A stretch of 64,000 nt of DNA from Nymphaea colorata (Eukaryota; Streptophyta; Magnoliopsida; Nymphaeales; Nymphaeaceae): the NCBI RefSeq assembly GCF_008831285.2, contig NC_045143.1, positions 11,109,503-11,173,502 of the forward strand. Reading direction: 5' to 3'. The notes below the pieces were generated by a model. That model made no database searches, was not told the origin of the DNA, and saw only the letters and a program-made list of their open reading frames with translations. Positions 1 to 12,700 of the stretch are shown here, piece by piece. Each line of letters opens with the position of its first letter. The stretch's first letter is position 1. The position numbers were made by a program, and so were the translations under genes.

Positions 1-633
1 GGATGCGAACATCAACCTTGTCACTAGACAAGGGATCTTATGAAGCAAGCACAACTTGGCTACTTGGCCAAGGGCTTTTCAAATCAAGCTCAACCTAAGT
101 GCTAGTTTGGGGAATTTTACTAAGCAAGTTCAAAATCCAGTCTTCGGTGGAAACAAAAAACTTCACCATAAAGTACTCGAAGTGATAGAAAGTTTTCTTG
201 TCACAAACAATGTAGGAGCAATAAGGTCTCATTCCCAGTTTCAACAAAGGCATTCGAGGTGATGTGGATTCTTTCTTTGTTATCAAGCAACCCATTTCAG
301 AAAGAAGTAAAACTTGAAATCATGGACAAAAGAGCAATCTATGTAGGTAAGAGGTTAAACCTACAATACAAGTCAAGAACAACTCACACAGGTAAGGGGT
401 TAAACCTACAATACAAGCCAAGGCAACCCTTTCAGAGGGGCTAAAACCTACTTCAATTTCGGCAAACCAGTGCAGGTAAGGGGTTAAACTTGCAATATAA
501 GCTTAAACAACCCATTCAGGTAAGGGGTCAAACCTGAAATATCACTCTAAACATGTTTTGTTTGAAAAATAAAGGGTGCATATCTTTGTCACTAAGCGCG
601 GCTAGCGCCAACTTAGTAACAAAGAGGGGCATC
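1..633 (+). mobile_element. 3' internal end of a Ty3/Gypsy (Tat-like) retrotransposon
   Basis: There is no intact reading frame. The stretch holds a tandem-repeat block (345-560) and ends in a purine run followed by a C-rich LTR-like start: the polypurine tract is AAAGAGGGGCAT at 621-632 and the next bases read TATTAACACCCC. A tract of the AAAGRGGGGCAT type followed by TGTTRACACCCC is the usual junction between internal region and 3' LTR in Tat/Ogre-type plant Gypsy elements, which also often carry tandem repeats near the 3' end. The family assignment is an inference from this architecture. The window starts inside the element, so its coding part lies to the left. Confidence 0.5.
345..560. 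repeat. Tandem repeat, about 44 bp x 5
   Basis: Units begin with the motif CAGGTAAGGGGTTAAACCT or a variant at about 345, 390, 433, 473 and 518, a period of 41-45 bp. The unit at 433 is the most diverged (CAGAGGGGCTAAAACCT). The block lies just upstream of the polypurine tract of the Gypsy element, so it is probably part of that element. Confidence 0.75.
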
Positions 634-1200
634 TATTAACACCCCAAATTTTTCAAAAAAGGACATATTTTATTTTCACCTAAATGAAATTCTCTGTTAT
701 TTGGATTCAAAGTTTTAGACACCAATGCTACACCCATAACAAATTTGTGACTATTCGTTCCAAAATGAATTTCTAAACCTATGTCTGAACCCAAACATAA
801 AACTCAAATTCAAAACCTAAATTTAGACGCAAGATTCAAGTCCAAAATCCAACTCCCATGTCCAAATTAGTTCCAAAACTTAAGTTTAGATCCAAATCAA
901 GAATTTGAAACTTAAAATTCAATGCCGAGATCAAAATAACAAAATTTGATGCTATTGAGTGTTGCACACGCATGCACGGACTTTCCCTTTGTTTTATGTT
1001 TTGTTCTCGCATCAAGATGTGTTTTTGAAGCTTAAATCACTCACACCAGTATTGAATCTAATCCAGATTTGAAATGAGACTGGAATCACTCAAAACAGAG
1101 TCAGCTCCGTTTGCAACAAAATCCATTTTTACCTCTTTTAAATATATATTTTAAATATGATTTTTATGTTCTTTTTATTATTTTTATTCTTTGAACGACC
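634..1200 (+). mobile_element. Gypsy/Tat-like LTR (5' part; right end unclear)
   Basis: The LTR starts right after the polypurine tract. Its first base pair is TA rather than the canonical TG. The stretch 634-1190 matches, in reverse complement, the stretch from about 4723 down to 4150, including the CAAAACAGAGTCAGC segment at about 1096 and the A/T-rich runs after it. Similarity fades after about 1200, so this copy is probably truncated or strongly diverged there. No closing CA or target duplication was found. Confidence 0.5.
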
Positions 1201-2512
1201 CCCAGGAGGCTAGGGAAGCAAAATCCACCCTGTTATTGGTCCATATGAGGCAATAAGATGGCATTTTGCCCCTTTTTTATGCAAACTCAGCACGACAAGG
1301 TGAATAACAGAGCTTTGTTTTGCTACTTTTCAAGAAGTTTTGAAGGCATCGCAACACAATGACACAAAGAAAAAGTTAACCCAATTGAAGTGAAGAAGTA
1401 TGACAAGCTAGTTAACATGTTCGTAGAGATTTAAGCAAAATGTTTCCATGGCTCCATCCCTCAATATTATTTGTAGTCTCTGCCAAAAACAAGGAGAAGA
1501 CGTGAAAATTATTCAAAATGACTAATTCAATGCAACAAGATGAAAAAGGCTATTTGTGAAACACAATGCTCCAAACAAGACCTTTGCTGAGTTGATTGGA
1601 CAATCAGATTCAATAGAAGAGAGAATTGAAGAAGGCAATTTTGATGGAATCATCACACCCAAATATAAAAAAGAGGTAAGAAAGGAAGAAGGACATACTT
1701 ACTTGTTAGTACGAAGATTTTTGTTTTTGGAGTGCTTCAGAAAAATGAGGTTTTATTTTAATGAGAAAGAAATGGACTCGCCCGTCAGTACAAGGATTGA
1801 CCGTTCTCGGCACTTTTACCGAGATAACTAATCCAAGGGCTATGTTTTTTCTTGATGCATTTTGTTTTGGCTTACATATCTTCCATTCTAACTATTGTGT
1901 TTGAAAAAATATTAAAAATTTGATGTTTCAATTTTTTGATAAAGTTTTTGAAGATTTGTTTGAAAGTATAAAACATTTTGATTTGAGAAATTTTAAATGG
2001 AGAAATCTTTGCAAATATCATTTGGAAACCTTTAACGATGATTTTTTAAAGTCACTTTAGTGTTCTCTTAAGACTTTAAGTAAGTTTAAGATTTTACCCT
2101 GATTCGGTTACTACCTAATTACAGTTTCATCTCATCTTGCTTAAGTTTTTTTTAAAAATATGCTTGTGATCATTCATGGTGTTAAGTGAATGTGAATCTA
2201 TGAATGCATTGGTCCTACATGATTAAGAGTAAATCATTCATTTCTATCAAAACATTTATCTAAGAGCATTCCTACCATCACATACATTTAAGTTTCTCAT
2301 TTTTATTTATAAAACTGTTATAAATATTTTTATGAAAAGGAAAGAGCTTTTGAAATGGAATGGCGTTGTAGAGCATTAAACATGATTCTAATATTGATCA
2401 TTACTTGATTTTCGGTCTCAATGAAGTCGACAAATGAAAAATTAAAACCTTAGATCTTGGGAGAGAAATGTCCAAAAGAAAAACAAAATACTTTAATATG
2501 AGAGAAATAGGG
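1201..2512. other. Intergenic, AT-rich, with a gag-like scrap
   Basis: The frame from 1556 to about 1670 (+) contains a short segment FAELIGQSDSIEERIEEG. This resembles the 'F-x-E-L-I-x-x-G-E-x-I-E-x-G' linker found near the end of plant Gypsy gag proteins. It is too short for a firm call. The rest of the stretch has no recognisable coding or repeat signal apart from general AT richness. Confidence 0.25.
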
Positions 2513-2567
2513 AAAGAGAGAGAGAGAGAAATAGATTTAAAATCACAAAATAAAAGATTATATATAT

Positions 2568-2632
<65 letters not shown>

Positions 2633-2633
2633 C
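2513..2633. repeat. Compound microsatellite (GA)n...(TA)n(CA)n(TA)n(TG)n
   Basis: A GA run lies at about 2513-2530. It is followed at about 2561-2633 by alternating TA, CA, TA and a long TG run. The open frame over the TG run encodes only Val/Cys alternation and is not a gene. Confidence 0.9.
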
Positions 2634-3399
2634 TTGTGAAAAGAAAGTATTAATTCAAATGGAAAGGGAGAATAAGATTTTGAAAAAAGAGAGAAAGAGA
2701 GATTTTATAGAAAAAGAGATCTTTGGAGAAAAGGGGACTCTAGAGAGGGAGAGAATTTGGAAAAGGATATGTTTAATCATAAAAAAAAAAAGATAGCCAT
2801 GTGTATGTATACGTATATAACATGTATATACGTATATATTTTCATGAGAGTTGAAATCAAGAAATAACTTGAAAATATCCAACTTCAATTTTTATGTAAG
2901 GCACAGAGGAACTTGGGCTCATGGAAGAGTCCAAGCTAAGTCTTCAAGGTCTCGTTAGAAATGAATTTGCTTTTCCAAATATTTTTTACATGAATATAAA
3001 ATCATAATTATTTTGTTTTGTTACAAGAGAACATATTTCCCTCACTGTTGAGTATGAAAGAAAATCAAGCAATGTAATAAAACACTCATTGGGGTTCCTA
3101 ATCGGGTGACTAAAAGAGAAACTAAACATGAAAATGACTTGAAGATACATTTTAACAGATATATATTCGTGAAGGGCTTTCTCAGGTTGGACAAATCTCA
3201 ACCTCAAAAATCAACATAACAATGAAAAGATCTCAACCCAAACACTCATTATCGCCGTACATTTACTCATCAATTAAAAAATAATAATACATCATGCATG
3301 AGTGTCATCTCAAACATAAGTGATGAGTAAAGCAATGTAACAAGCATATTTTTGAAAATAAATGAAGAAATAAAATTTATTTCACATTGCTCATACTCC

Positions 3400-4723
3400 T
3401 AGTGCACTCAAGAGTAGCACTCGACTCTTGAAAGGAAATCTTTAGAGGTTTCTTGCACGGCCATGGGGAGGTGGCAAGAGGAAACGAAAAAAAATGAAAA
3501 CAAGATGAGGACTACATACCTCTAATGTAGATGAATTTAGGAATGAGTCTCATTCTTTGGATGATCCTAGGGTCTCCTTGAGTAAAGCTTCAAGATGATG
3601 AAGATATACTTCCAAGGGATCTCATCGTGCTCCTTTAAAGAGCTAGAATTTGGAGAAACTTGCTCCCAAGGTTAATGAAGAAGAAGAAGAGAAGAATAGA
3701 GAAATGGAAATAGAGAACTAAAGAAAACTCTATATTTTCAAGTGAAAAAGCACTAGGGGTTTCCCAAGGGTTAGCTTATGTCCAAGTAAAAAGATTGTGA
3801 GGGTATTTATAGAGAGTTTTGGAGCCAAAACTCAAAAACTGATTTTTCTTAATTTAACAAGATTTTCATGCGAATTTCAAGTATTTTTCAATATTTTTAA
3901 TTTTTTAAAGTGGGTTTTGGCCAATTGGGATTAGCTATTAGCCCTGCCAATGCCCCTTTGGGGTATGGGCTGGGCTCATGCCCACCCAACGGGGCCAAAA
4001 TCGCCCCCCAAGGGGTGATTTCAGCATGAAAATGGCGCATGTCCTGTGCCCAGACCCCATTTCCGTGCATTTGTGCACGTGCATGGCTGCGGTTGCACAC
4101 GCTATCACGCACGGCGCATGGTTGCATGACGCTTGTTGGTCAACATGCGGTCGTGCTTTTGGCGTTTCAAAAAATTAATAAAATAAAATAAAATAAATAC
4201 ATAAAAAAGGGCCATTCTGGAAAAAAATGCATAAAACCATTTTTTTTAATTGTATATAAAATGAGTTTTCTTACAAATGGGGGCTGACTCTGTTTTGTGT
4301 TACTCCGGGCTCATTTTAAATTCAGATTGGGTTTAATTGGTTGTCGACGCGTTATAGTGAATGTTTAAAGCTTAAAAACACAATTTCGGCATGAGAATAA
4401 AGTATAAAACAAAGGGAATGAGTGTGCAGTGGACATAGCTTCAAATTTTTTGTTTTGGTAACGACTTTGGATTTTGAGTTTGAAATTCTCGATTGAGATC
4501 TAAACTTGGGTTTTGAATCTAATTCGGATTCGGGAGCTCGATTTTGGATTTGAATCTCACGTCTAAAGTTGGGTTTTGAATTTGAATTTTGTGTTTGGGT
4601 TCGGACATGGGTTTAGAGATTCATTTTGGATCACATTGTCTCAAATTTGTTTTGTGTCTTGGATTGGGCTCAAGATCCAAAGATTAAATCTAAATACAGT
4701 CTTTTGGAAAGATTTGGGTAATA
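3400..4723 (-). mobile_element. Gypsy/Tat-like LTR in inverted orientation (solo or truncated)
   Basis: Read on the - strand this segment begins at 4723 with TATTACCCAAATC, matching the start of the LTR at 634. It stays similar for about 500 bp and then continues with a GC-rich part (about 3900-4150) and a good TATA box (CTATAAATACCC on -, plus positions 3804-3815). A pyrimidine-rich leader-like stretch follows. This order is what is expected for U3 followed by R/U5. No polypurine tract or coding region lies outside 4723, so it is either a solo LTR or the remains of a second element. The lower boundary is uncertain. Confidence 0.5.
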
Positions 4724-7712
4724 ACTAGGAGTTATTCATGAAACTTGTTTTTTTATGTGGGGTTAAGCTATTTGTAAATATATTACCAATTGGAATTTAG
4801 TACATTGAAAACCCTCGTATTGAATAGAAAGTAAGTGAAGTTATATTGGAAAACCAAAAGGATGAAAATCATGTAATTGTTTTTGAGGAAGCCTGCAATA
4901 GTGGGAGCAAACTTGCAGTCTCATGGAAATGTAAAATGTTGGGTTTTTGACACGTCAAACCCACTATATCCTGATAGATGAGATGGCCCACTCATCAGTT
5001 ACAAGGTTAGTTTGATGACTTTTAATTTTGGAAATGGTAATATTAAGCTTGAGAATGTTGTTTCCACTAGCCTTGTAACTGATTAGCGTAGGCAGCAAGG
5101 GAAACTATGGGTGCCCTATTAAAGGCATCATGCTTTCCTTGGAGAGGTGTGAGATATACATTTTATAGAATTCATAAAATTTAGAAAGAGAAATACCCTC
5201 TCAAGCAAACCCCCTAAAATCTAAGCTCACCATCTTTGTTCTAAAATCTAAGCTCACCATCTCATGCTGATGGTTTGTTGAAATCTTGAGAGTTCGATGT
5301 TGAAAAACTGAGATATAGATTTTACAAAATTCAAAGAGAGAATCACCTCTAGAAGCCAAGCTGATCACCATCTTCGTTCTACTTAATCTCTATCTCTCTA
5401 GTCTAATTGTTATGAGTTCTTGAGAGTTGCTAAAGTTCCAATTGTATTTCTTTCAACAGCTGATTTAAAATCCAGGAAAGTAAAGTTGAGATGAAATTGC
5501 AATAACTCCTAAGTTGAGAATAAAAACAAAATTTATTTTTCAATTATGCTCAATTGAACCTTTTATAATTTGTTTGAAGTTGGAGACATAGAGTAGGAGT
5601 AAGTTGGAAGAAAAATTTAGTGTGAAAGTGATAGAGGAAGCAAACCTACTCTTAGTTGATGTCTATGCAAAGGAGACCACACAAATAGTTATGGAAATGG
5701 ATTGTGTTAACCACTTGTGTTAATAATTTCCTAGGATCATCCTTCCAAATCTAATTTTATGGTAAAAGATGCATGTCCTAAAGATGATGGCATCTTCCTT
5801 TACTAATCAAAAGTTCCAACATAGATTAATTGCACTTAAGTCATCCTGATTGTGAAGGTGGATGGGTGTATTATTTTGCAAATGATTTCCAAAGCAATGT
5901 TTTCATTGAAAACTATATCATAAACAGGTACACTATAAATAAACTATCTTTCGCCATATTTCGGAAAACTAAGTGGATCCACAAAGAAATCTGAAAATTT
6001 TCATTCATGATACATTGCTTAAGGTCTTAATATTAAAGTACAAACAAAAATAAAAACTAAGCACAACATGTTACAAAGGATAGACTCTGTCAACAATGCC
6101 TTCAGCTCTAGGCACACAAAATGCGCCAATGAAGAGCTGCTCTCATGATATGGCAGCACAACAAATCACGCCATATTTGCAACTGTCATAGATGCTGTTA
6201 AGGTTGAAAAGCCTCGACCAATGGAAAGGCCATCTCTGATGCTAGATATAATGTCAGTTATACATTGTTTTGGGTGAGCAAGAGGAGTATTTCATCCTAT
6301 TGCTTGACTAAGAGTCGGAATCTCCACCTTTCCCCCCAAAGGTATATGCTTGCATTTGATGATCTATTGGTGATGCCTCTGCTATGCTTTAGACTTACAA
6401 ACTTGTGCTCTCCTATTGCAGCATAGAGAGTTGATGGCAAAGAGCTTGAAACAAACACGCAACCTCCCCCTGTCTGTTGTAAGTTATAAATTGTTCATTA
6501 ACTTCTATTAGTGCCAGAGCTAATCGATTTCATTCTAGTGTTTACCTATTGATCTATATAGCATTCATAACACCCTAAATGATATCCAACTTCAATCATA
6601 AAAAAAAACTTAAGATTGATTGTTTCAAATTTCACATCTTCCAAAGTCTTTTTATGTGTGCTTAGACTAGCAAAGCATTCTCCCAAGTATATCATTGGCC
6701 TAGGTTCGAGTAGCTCTAAACTTGCACACTATTTACAGCAAAACAAAAAATAGAATTATATAAAAATGTAGTATAACCTATTCGAGTCAAACCTACCTTA
6801 TCTATGATAAACCTACATAAACCAACTAAACTAAATACATAAAGCCTTAGAAAGCTCACTTAGACAGTTCCAAAAAGGTTTAACCCATGGGAAAACAATA
6901 AATGAATTTAACTTGAATTTAAAACTAAATGAAAGAAAACTAGGTATAAAACCAAAATAAGTTTCAAGATAGAGCTTTTCTATGAGTTCCTAAATTCTGA
7001 AAAAATTTAAAAAACCTACTCAATGCAACCTTAAAGATACTCAAAAATGAAAACCAGCTGTTAACTATCTAAAAAATAAATAAATAAACCTCGAACAATC
7101 TGGCTCAAATCTCCGCAACCTGCAAAATAGGGAAATAGAGTTAGATTTTAATATTCATGGAGGCAAAAAAATATATATCCAAAAGTTCTCAGATTTAATT
7201 TAGTCACAAGTCCTTGATATGTAAATCAAACTATGAGCAAAAAATCTGGTTGAAACTATAGAGATTTATACATGAAACGTTGGTTCAATTACATTGAACA
7301 GAGAACTTCAACCAGGATCCAATTTTATATGATATTCCTTACTTCAAACACTAAAACAACTGAAATCAGACCAATGCATAAATAAGACTCCTATGAAAAC
7401 AGTCGAGAACAATACATGTAATTTATTTAATTTATTGATCAATGGACTTAATTCCATTGAAAATAAAAATTCAGATCATTAACCAATAGGATAAGTCTTA
7501 GGGAAAAACATAGGAAATTAAAAGAAAAAAAGAGCTCAGCAAAGAAATATAGTCTTTGAACAACTTATGGGTATAGTCCATAGACCAAATTTAATATCAA
7601 ACACCCAGTGCCGAGGATTTAGCACCTTAGGATGTGGATCTTGGATTCACATCATGAATCCAAGTCCCTCATTCTTGGGTTCATAGTCCATGCTCTATTT
7701 GCCATATTTTGA

Positions 7713-7715
<3 letters not shown>
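4724..7715. other. Anonymous AT-rich intergenic DNA with a local duplication
   Basis: No gene is recognisable on either strand. A diverged direct duplication with a period near 165 bp is visible: GAGATATACATTTTATAGAATTC at about 5145 is repeated as GAGATATAGATTTTACAAAATTC at about 5310. Inside the first copy the segment CTAAAATCTAAGCTCACCATC occurs twice (about 5212 and 5240). All other open frames are short. Confidence 0.5.

Positions 7716-7774
<59 letters not shown>
7716..7774. repeat. (CT)n microsatellite, about 59 bp
   Basis: An uninterrupted CT dinucleotide run. The surrounding open frame is Ser-Leu alternation created by the repeat. Confidence 0.97.
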
Positions 7775-7778
<4 letters not shown>

Positions 7779-8862
7779 GGTTGTAATGTGTGTTAGATTT
7801 CTAGATTTGTGGTTCAAACTTCTCTATTCCTGGATCTTCATGCAATGTTCACAATCATTCATGAATCATCAGGAGACAATGCTTCTAATATGGAAAAATA
7901 AATCATTAGCCTCTACAACTTCCTTTATAAGATTATTACTAAAGTGATGAGAAAACACAGGATTTGAGGAAGACCATCTCCCATAATCAACATTGATTTT
8001 TCCCAAAAAAAAAGCATTCGAGACAACATCTTCATGACTCTTGGACTGGTAGATTCCATGATGTGCAATAAACAAAAGAGTCTTGCTCAATACTAACTAT
8101 GATAGTGAAGATGACATTTCTAAACAATTACATTGGGTGAAAATGATTATGTTTGTCGCGTCTCCCTTCTTTGAGTGTGATTATTGGTGGCTAAATGTGT
8201 GATCAATCAATAATATGATGGACATCTAGCAATGAGACCCTATCTCTTTGTACCACTTCATCAGGGATCAAATGACTATCTATGAATTGCTTTACAAGAT
8301 TAAGGGACATAATAAGTTCTCTTCATATTAAGGAATTTGATGGAGACACATGTTTTCCGTTGACTGTTTAATTAGGGCAAGAGGACCATGTGTGGAAGTT
8401 TTTATCTTAATGAGAAGGTAATCTAAATACAATTATGGTCTCAAATTAGTAGTGACAACTAAAGATCTTTGTTATATCAAATACCTTTGTGCAGCAAGCA
8501 GGACACATTTTTTCATTAGTGTGTGGCAGAGGCCAAGCCTCCCTATTAAGTAACTTAATTTGCCTCTATTTTCAAGTCATTTGAAGGATTAATTTGGAGT
8601 GGAATACTTCACTACTTTACTAGTCCTATGATACTAATATAGCTGGTTCCCTCTAGCTTGCTTAATTACTGGTAGGAGGAGAACTTGCACTCTGGACTTG
8701 TAGGGCATGAATCTGGCTTGCTTGGGCAAATTAGTGTGAAGACTATCTTGAACTTAAACAATCTTCTCTGACCTCATCTAGATTAAATATGCAGGAAGAA
8801 ATTGCTTTCAGTACCAATCAATAGAAAAAGGAGGATTGCATGGCTGGAAGGGGTAACTGGCA
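7775..8862. other. Intergenic, nothing recognised
   Basis: Only short open frames. No repeat or RNA signal was seen. Confidence 0.5.
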
Positions 8863-8990
8863 GGTAGAGGTGGAGCTACGTACAATTTTTTTCTTATGGG
8901 GCCGAATTATATTTTTCAAAATTTTTACTGGGGCCGAACTATGCTTTTCAAAATTTTTAAAGAGACCAAATAAAAACTTAAATGTATTCT
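8863..8990. mobile_element. hAT-like MITE fragment (family A)
   Basis: The segment carries the family A signature: GGAGCTA near the left end, then two runs of 'GGGGCCGAA...TTTTTCAAAATTTTTA'. The terminal CAGGGGCGG and the second end are not clear, so this copy is probably partial. Confidence 0.45.
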
Positions 8991-10542
8991 TTCCCCCAAA
9001 ATAAAGGGGAAATATCACCTATCGCTTTTAGACACTCTGGAGATCTCTTTTCACTCTTTCCTGATTGTTAAGGTCTATAACATGAGGAATCATAATATTT
9101 ATCCTCACTATACTCTCTTGCCTTAGAATCAGAAATCCTTGATTGTGTTTGTTAAAAAATAACACCCAGCTTACAGTTCCTTATATTGATGTCATTAAAT
9201 TATAAATGAAAGCAAGAATATTCAAACAAGCTTGTGGTAATGCATGGAAGATCGCTAGTGTTCTACATGTAAATTGTTGAAGATCTAATGCAATGAAGCA
9301 CCCTTTTCAATTCTTCAAACTTGTCTGAAAGCTGCTGATATGTCCCCATGCTTCCTCCACCCCACCGGTTGCTCAAGGTTGTTTGGACCAACTTGGTTTT
9401 CATCTTCCAAGCACGCAATAATGTTTATGTTATAATGCAAAAGAAACATTTCATCACCTATTCATCGTGTAACCTATCATCTTATTAGAGCAAACCGACA
9501 GGAATGGTCTTTGACAGAAGTCATCAACCTATTGAGGAACTGTGTGGAATATGTGGCTCTAAAGTGGAATATGCAGCATAAGAAAAGGAAGAACGATGAA
9601 CAGATTTGCCTAAGGCACCTGGTCTAGTTCACATGGAATTTAAAGACAAGATTATAAGGCCGTGGGAAAATCATTTGGCATTTCACAATTAGAATAATTG
9701 ATTGATCCTGTCATAGCTGCTCGAGAGTAGAATTGAGAGGTAGATCAAAGGAAAAGGAAAAGTACAACTATGAATAGTTTGTTGGAACCTTGTTTTTTCG
9801 TATATGCTAAATATATAGCGCATGCATGTGCTAGCAGTAAATATTTGAGGCCTTTCACTGAGTAAACTTCCTAGCGTAAGTCCTTAATAAATTGGTATGT
9901 AGGACTTGTTACGTCAGGTTGGAAGGACAAACCTCCATATTGGAGAAAACAATAAAAAAAATAGAGGTTTTACTGATGCACCAAAATGTCAGTAAAAGCC
10001 AGTTTAACAATATCGACGAAACAATTTGTGACGTTTATGACAATGCGGTAAAAGTGATATCAGTAAAAGCTTTTCTGCTGTTCTTGTCAAATCGTGACTC
10101 ACCTTCATAGGGTGAAATGTGAATCCCTAATAAACTGGTAGAGGTTCATGTACACATAGCTAGCTTGTCCATTAAAAAGAAGTGGAGAAGGATGTTTTTG
10201 GTGCAATGATATGACGGCTATAGTTTATTGATATTCATATCTTGCATGCTTAGATCCAAAAAGCTGAAGCTGAGTTTAAGGAGATATGAAAGATAGCAAG
10301 TGCCACTAACGAGAACCTCTTACTAAAATAAAAAGATGAAATTCAATGTGAAGATTGAAGATGTACTTTTTCTTTAAATGGTATACATAACTATAAATAT
10401 AAGGAGGTTCTAACCTATAAACTTACCCACGAAACAACATGACTTGTACTGGGGATGAGCTTCTAGTCTTGATTCCAAATTAAGTTGAATCTGCGCTGGT
10501 GCTCTTTCTTACCAGCTCTTGGAGCCAAATAAGTGGCAATGG
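8991..10542. other. Intergenic; possible relic of CACTA subterminal repeats
   Basis: There is no gene. Between about 9965 and 10110 short motifs such as TTTACTGATG, TGTCAGTAAAAG and ATATCAGTAAAAG recur. They resemble the CAGTAAA/TGACG motifs in the CACTA-like element at 10543-10798, so this may be a related relic. The segment is flanked by imperfect direct repeats, TAATAAATTGGTATGTAGG (about 9886) and TAATAAACTGGTAGAGG (about 10126). Confidence 0.3.
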
Positions 10543-10798
10543 CACTACAAAAAAGAGGTTCTTACAGTCAGGAGAAAAACGTCATTAAAAATAAGCAAGA
10601 CATCACTAAAGGTTTTTCTGACGTTTTGTCACAAACATCAGCAAAAGTAGTGTCACTAATACATTTATTTACTGACGAGGATCCACTACCCATCAGTAGC
10701 TACCCCTTTACTGACATTCCCACAAAAACATCAATAAAGATGAATTTTACTTACATGTATTTTTCAACGCAATCAATAGATGCCTGTTTTGTGTAGTG
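10543..10798. mobile_element. CACTA-like miniature element
   Basis: The left end reads CACTACAAAAAAGAGG and the right end reads TTTTGTGTAGTG, an inverted pair with the CACTA terminus typical of En/Spm-class elements. The interior has repeated subterminal motifs (ACGTCATTAA, ACTGACG, CATCAGTA). It is about 256 bp with no coding capacity. The flanking 3-bp sequences (TGG and CGA) do not match, so either the target duplication has decayed or one boundary is wrong. Confidence 0.45.
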
Positions 10799-12284
10799 CG
10801 ATTAACAAAACCAATTGTTGCAACTTTTTCTGTTGGCAGATTTGATTGTGGTTTAAACATTATTTTCTACATTTTTCATAAAATGAGAGACCCCTCTAGT
10901 GAACGTTTTAGATGCACAAGATTGATAGAAAGTTTTAAAATGTTCGTTTAATTGTCAGGTGATCAGCAGGAAGATTAATCCTACCACTCGAGTGAGTGGC
11001 GAAGCCCCTCCTCCTCCTCCCTGCCTAGAACTACGTTGGCAAGATCTTCACATGCTCCAACTTGCATGCATGTAGGAGCTCATCTCTCTTTTTGGTACAT
11101 GAGCATAGCCGCCAATGGGTCGAACTGAAGACACGCCACCCCAAAAAAAAGATTTATATCAATTGAGTCACTACTAACGATAATTCATGCATGGGCAAGA
11201 TACAGTTGATCTTAAGAAAATGATATTTTTCCCTATATCTATAGGTCCACCGATCTGTTTTTTGTTCATCATGGAACAAGATTTTTGCAATTTTATTTCT
11301 CATGTAATTGATTATTATACAATCTCTTCTACTTTTCCTTGTACGTCCAAATAGATAATTTTTTCTTTTCTTTTTTTAGATTAAAAATTTCACATTATGT
11401 GGCCCATATGTTTAGGTGGGTCTTTTTCTCACACTTAATCATGTAGGCAACCATTTTACGCTATCCACTCTGTCATCAATTAACTTGTTCTATGTCTTCA
11501 ATTATGTGTACAGGGTCCTCGCCTACTTTATGTAATGTATGGAGTTTCAGGATTCACATTTGATGCGAGTTGTTCCTTGGTACGCAATGCCGGTTGCACC
11601 CAAACAAAGCATGTGTTGTACATGGACCCAGCAGGTTTGGCAGACCCAACTAAATCCAACAATCTTTGCGATATGAATGTTTGCTTTTGTATGCAGGCAA
11701 AATATATTGACCCCACTGAACACCGCGTAGTTCTAGAAGTTATGTATCAAACATAAGATAAATCCATGCATGACTTAACGCTGCAATTTGGTTATAGCTG
11801 GCCTTACTTGGTGAGCGGAGGTATACCTACTGTTTGGCCGAAGGCCGAAGCCCTCACCCAACTCCTCGTCTCCACATAATTGTTTGGTAATCTTCCTTGA
11901 AGATTGGAACAGATTCCTGGAATACTCCAAAGTGTTTCAGTTGCCAAATGATGCCATAAAACACAATGCCTGCTTTTGATCGATCCATTGAAACAGTTGT
12001 CAATTGTAGACAAATATTAAAAATTATTTTTTAAAATAATAAAAAATTATATAAAAATAGTTAACAAATTGAATAACCATAGATTATTTAGAAAATAGTT
12101 GAACTTGGGACACTTAAATCAGTCAGTGTGAATTAGTTTGTTATTGATTCCCTTCAAATTGGCTGATTCAGCCCAATTCAAGCTCACTTCTGAAACATTC
12201 AAATTATCACCTGTTCTATATCTTCCCAGGTCTCTCTCTCTCTCTCTCTTGGTCCCTCTTTCGTTCACTAGATCAGCTTAGAAT
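10799..12284. other. Intergenic, nothing firmly recognised
   Basis: A 73-codon frame at 11535-11756 is overlapped by an open antisense frame. It matches no family I know. A short (TC)n run lies at about 12233-12249. Confidence 0.4.
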
Positions 12285-12700
12285 TAGGGGTTGTTCCACA
12301 AGTCAAGCCATTTCAGACTCAACACAAAATCGCTCAGGAAAACTCCATCGACTCGAACTCAAACTCTTTACTAAGCAAGTCAAGGGTTCAAGTTAAAAAA
12401 TGAACTTGTTTAATTTAATCAGTCGAAGTTGAGCGAGGCAGACTCGAGCCAGTTAAACTCGATTAAGCTCATGGAGAAAGAATAAGTAACAAGTACTTCC
12501 TTTTGAATCACAAGTGAAAAGTTACCCTCATTCTTCTTTCAGGCTGTCAACCACACGTTCAGGGTTTCAACAGAAACTTAGCTCGAGCTTAGCCAAGCCG
12601 AGTTCGAATTCTCTACTTGAGTTTGAGCCAGACTCAAGTTGTGACTAATGCCACTCAACCCGAGTTCGAGCCGAATCAGCTCTTGAACAGCCCTACTTAT
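12285..12700. repeat. Dispersed repeat rich in CTCGAG/GACTCGAG-type words
   Basis: The ends look like an imperfect inverted pair: AGGGGTTGTTCCACAAGTC near 12289 and AGCTCTTGAACAGCCCTA near 12680. The interior is full of variants of ACTCGAGCC and GAGTTCGAGCC. Similar words recur at 19850-19990 and 23090-23165, so this is probably a non-autonomous dispersed element. The class is not determined. Confidence 0.4.
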
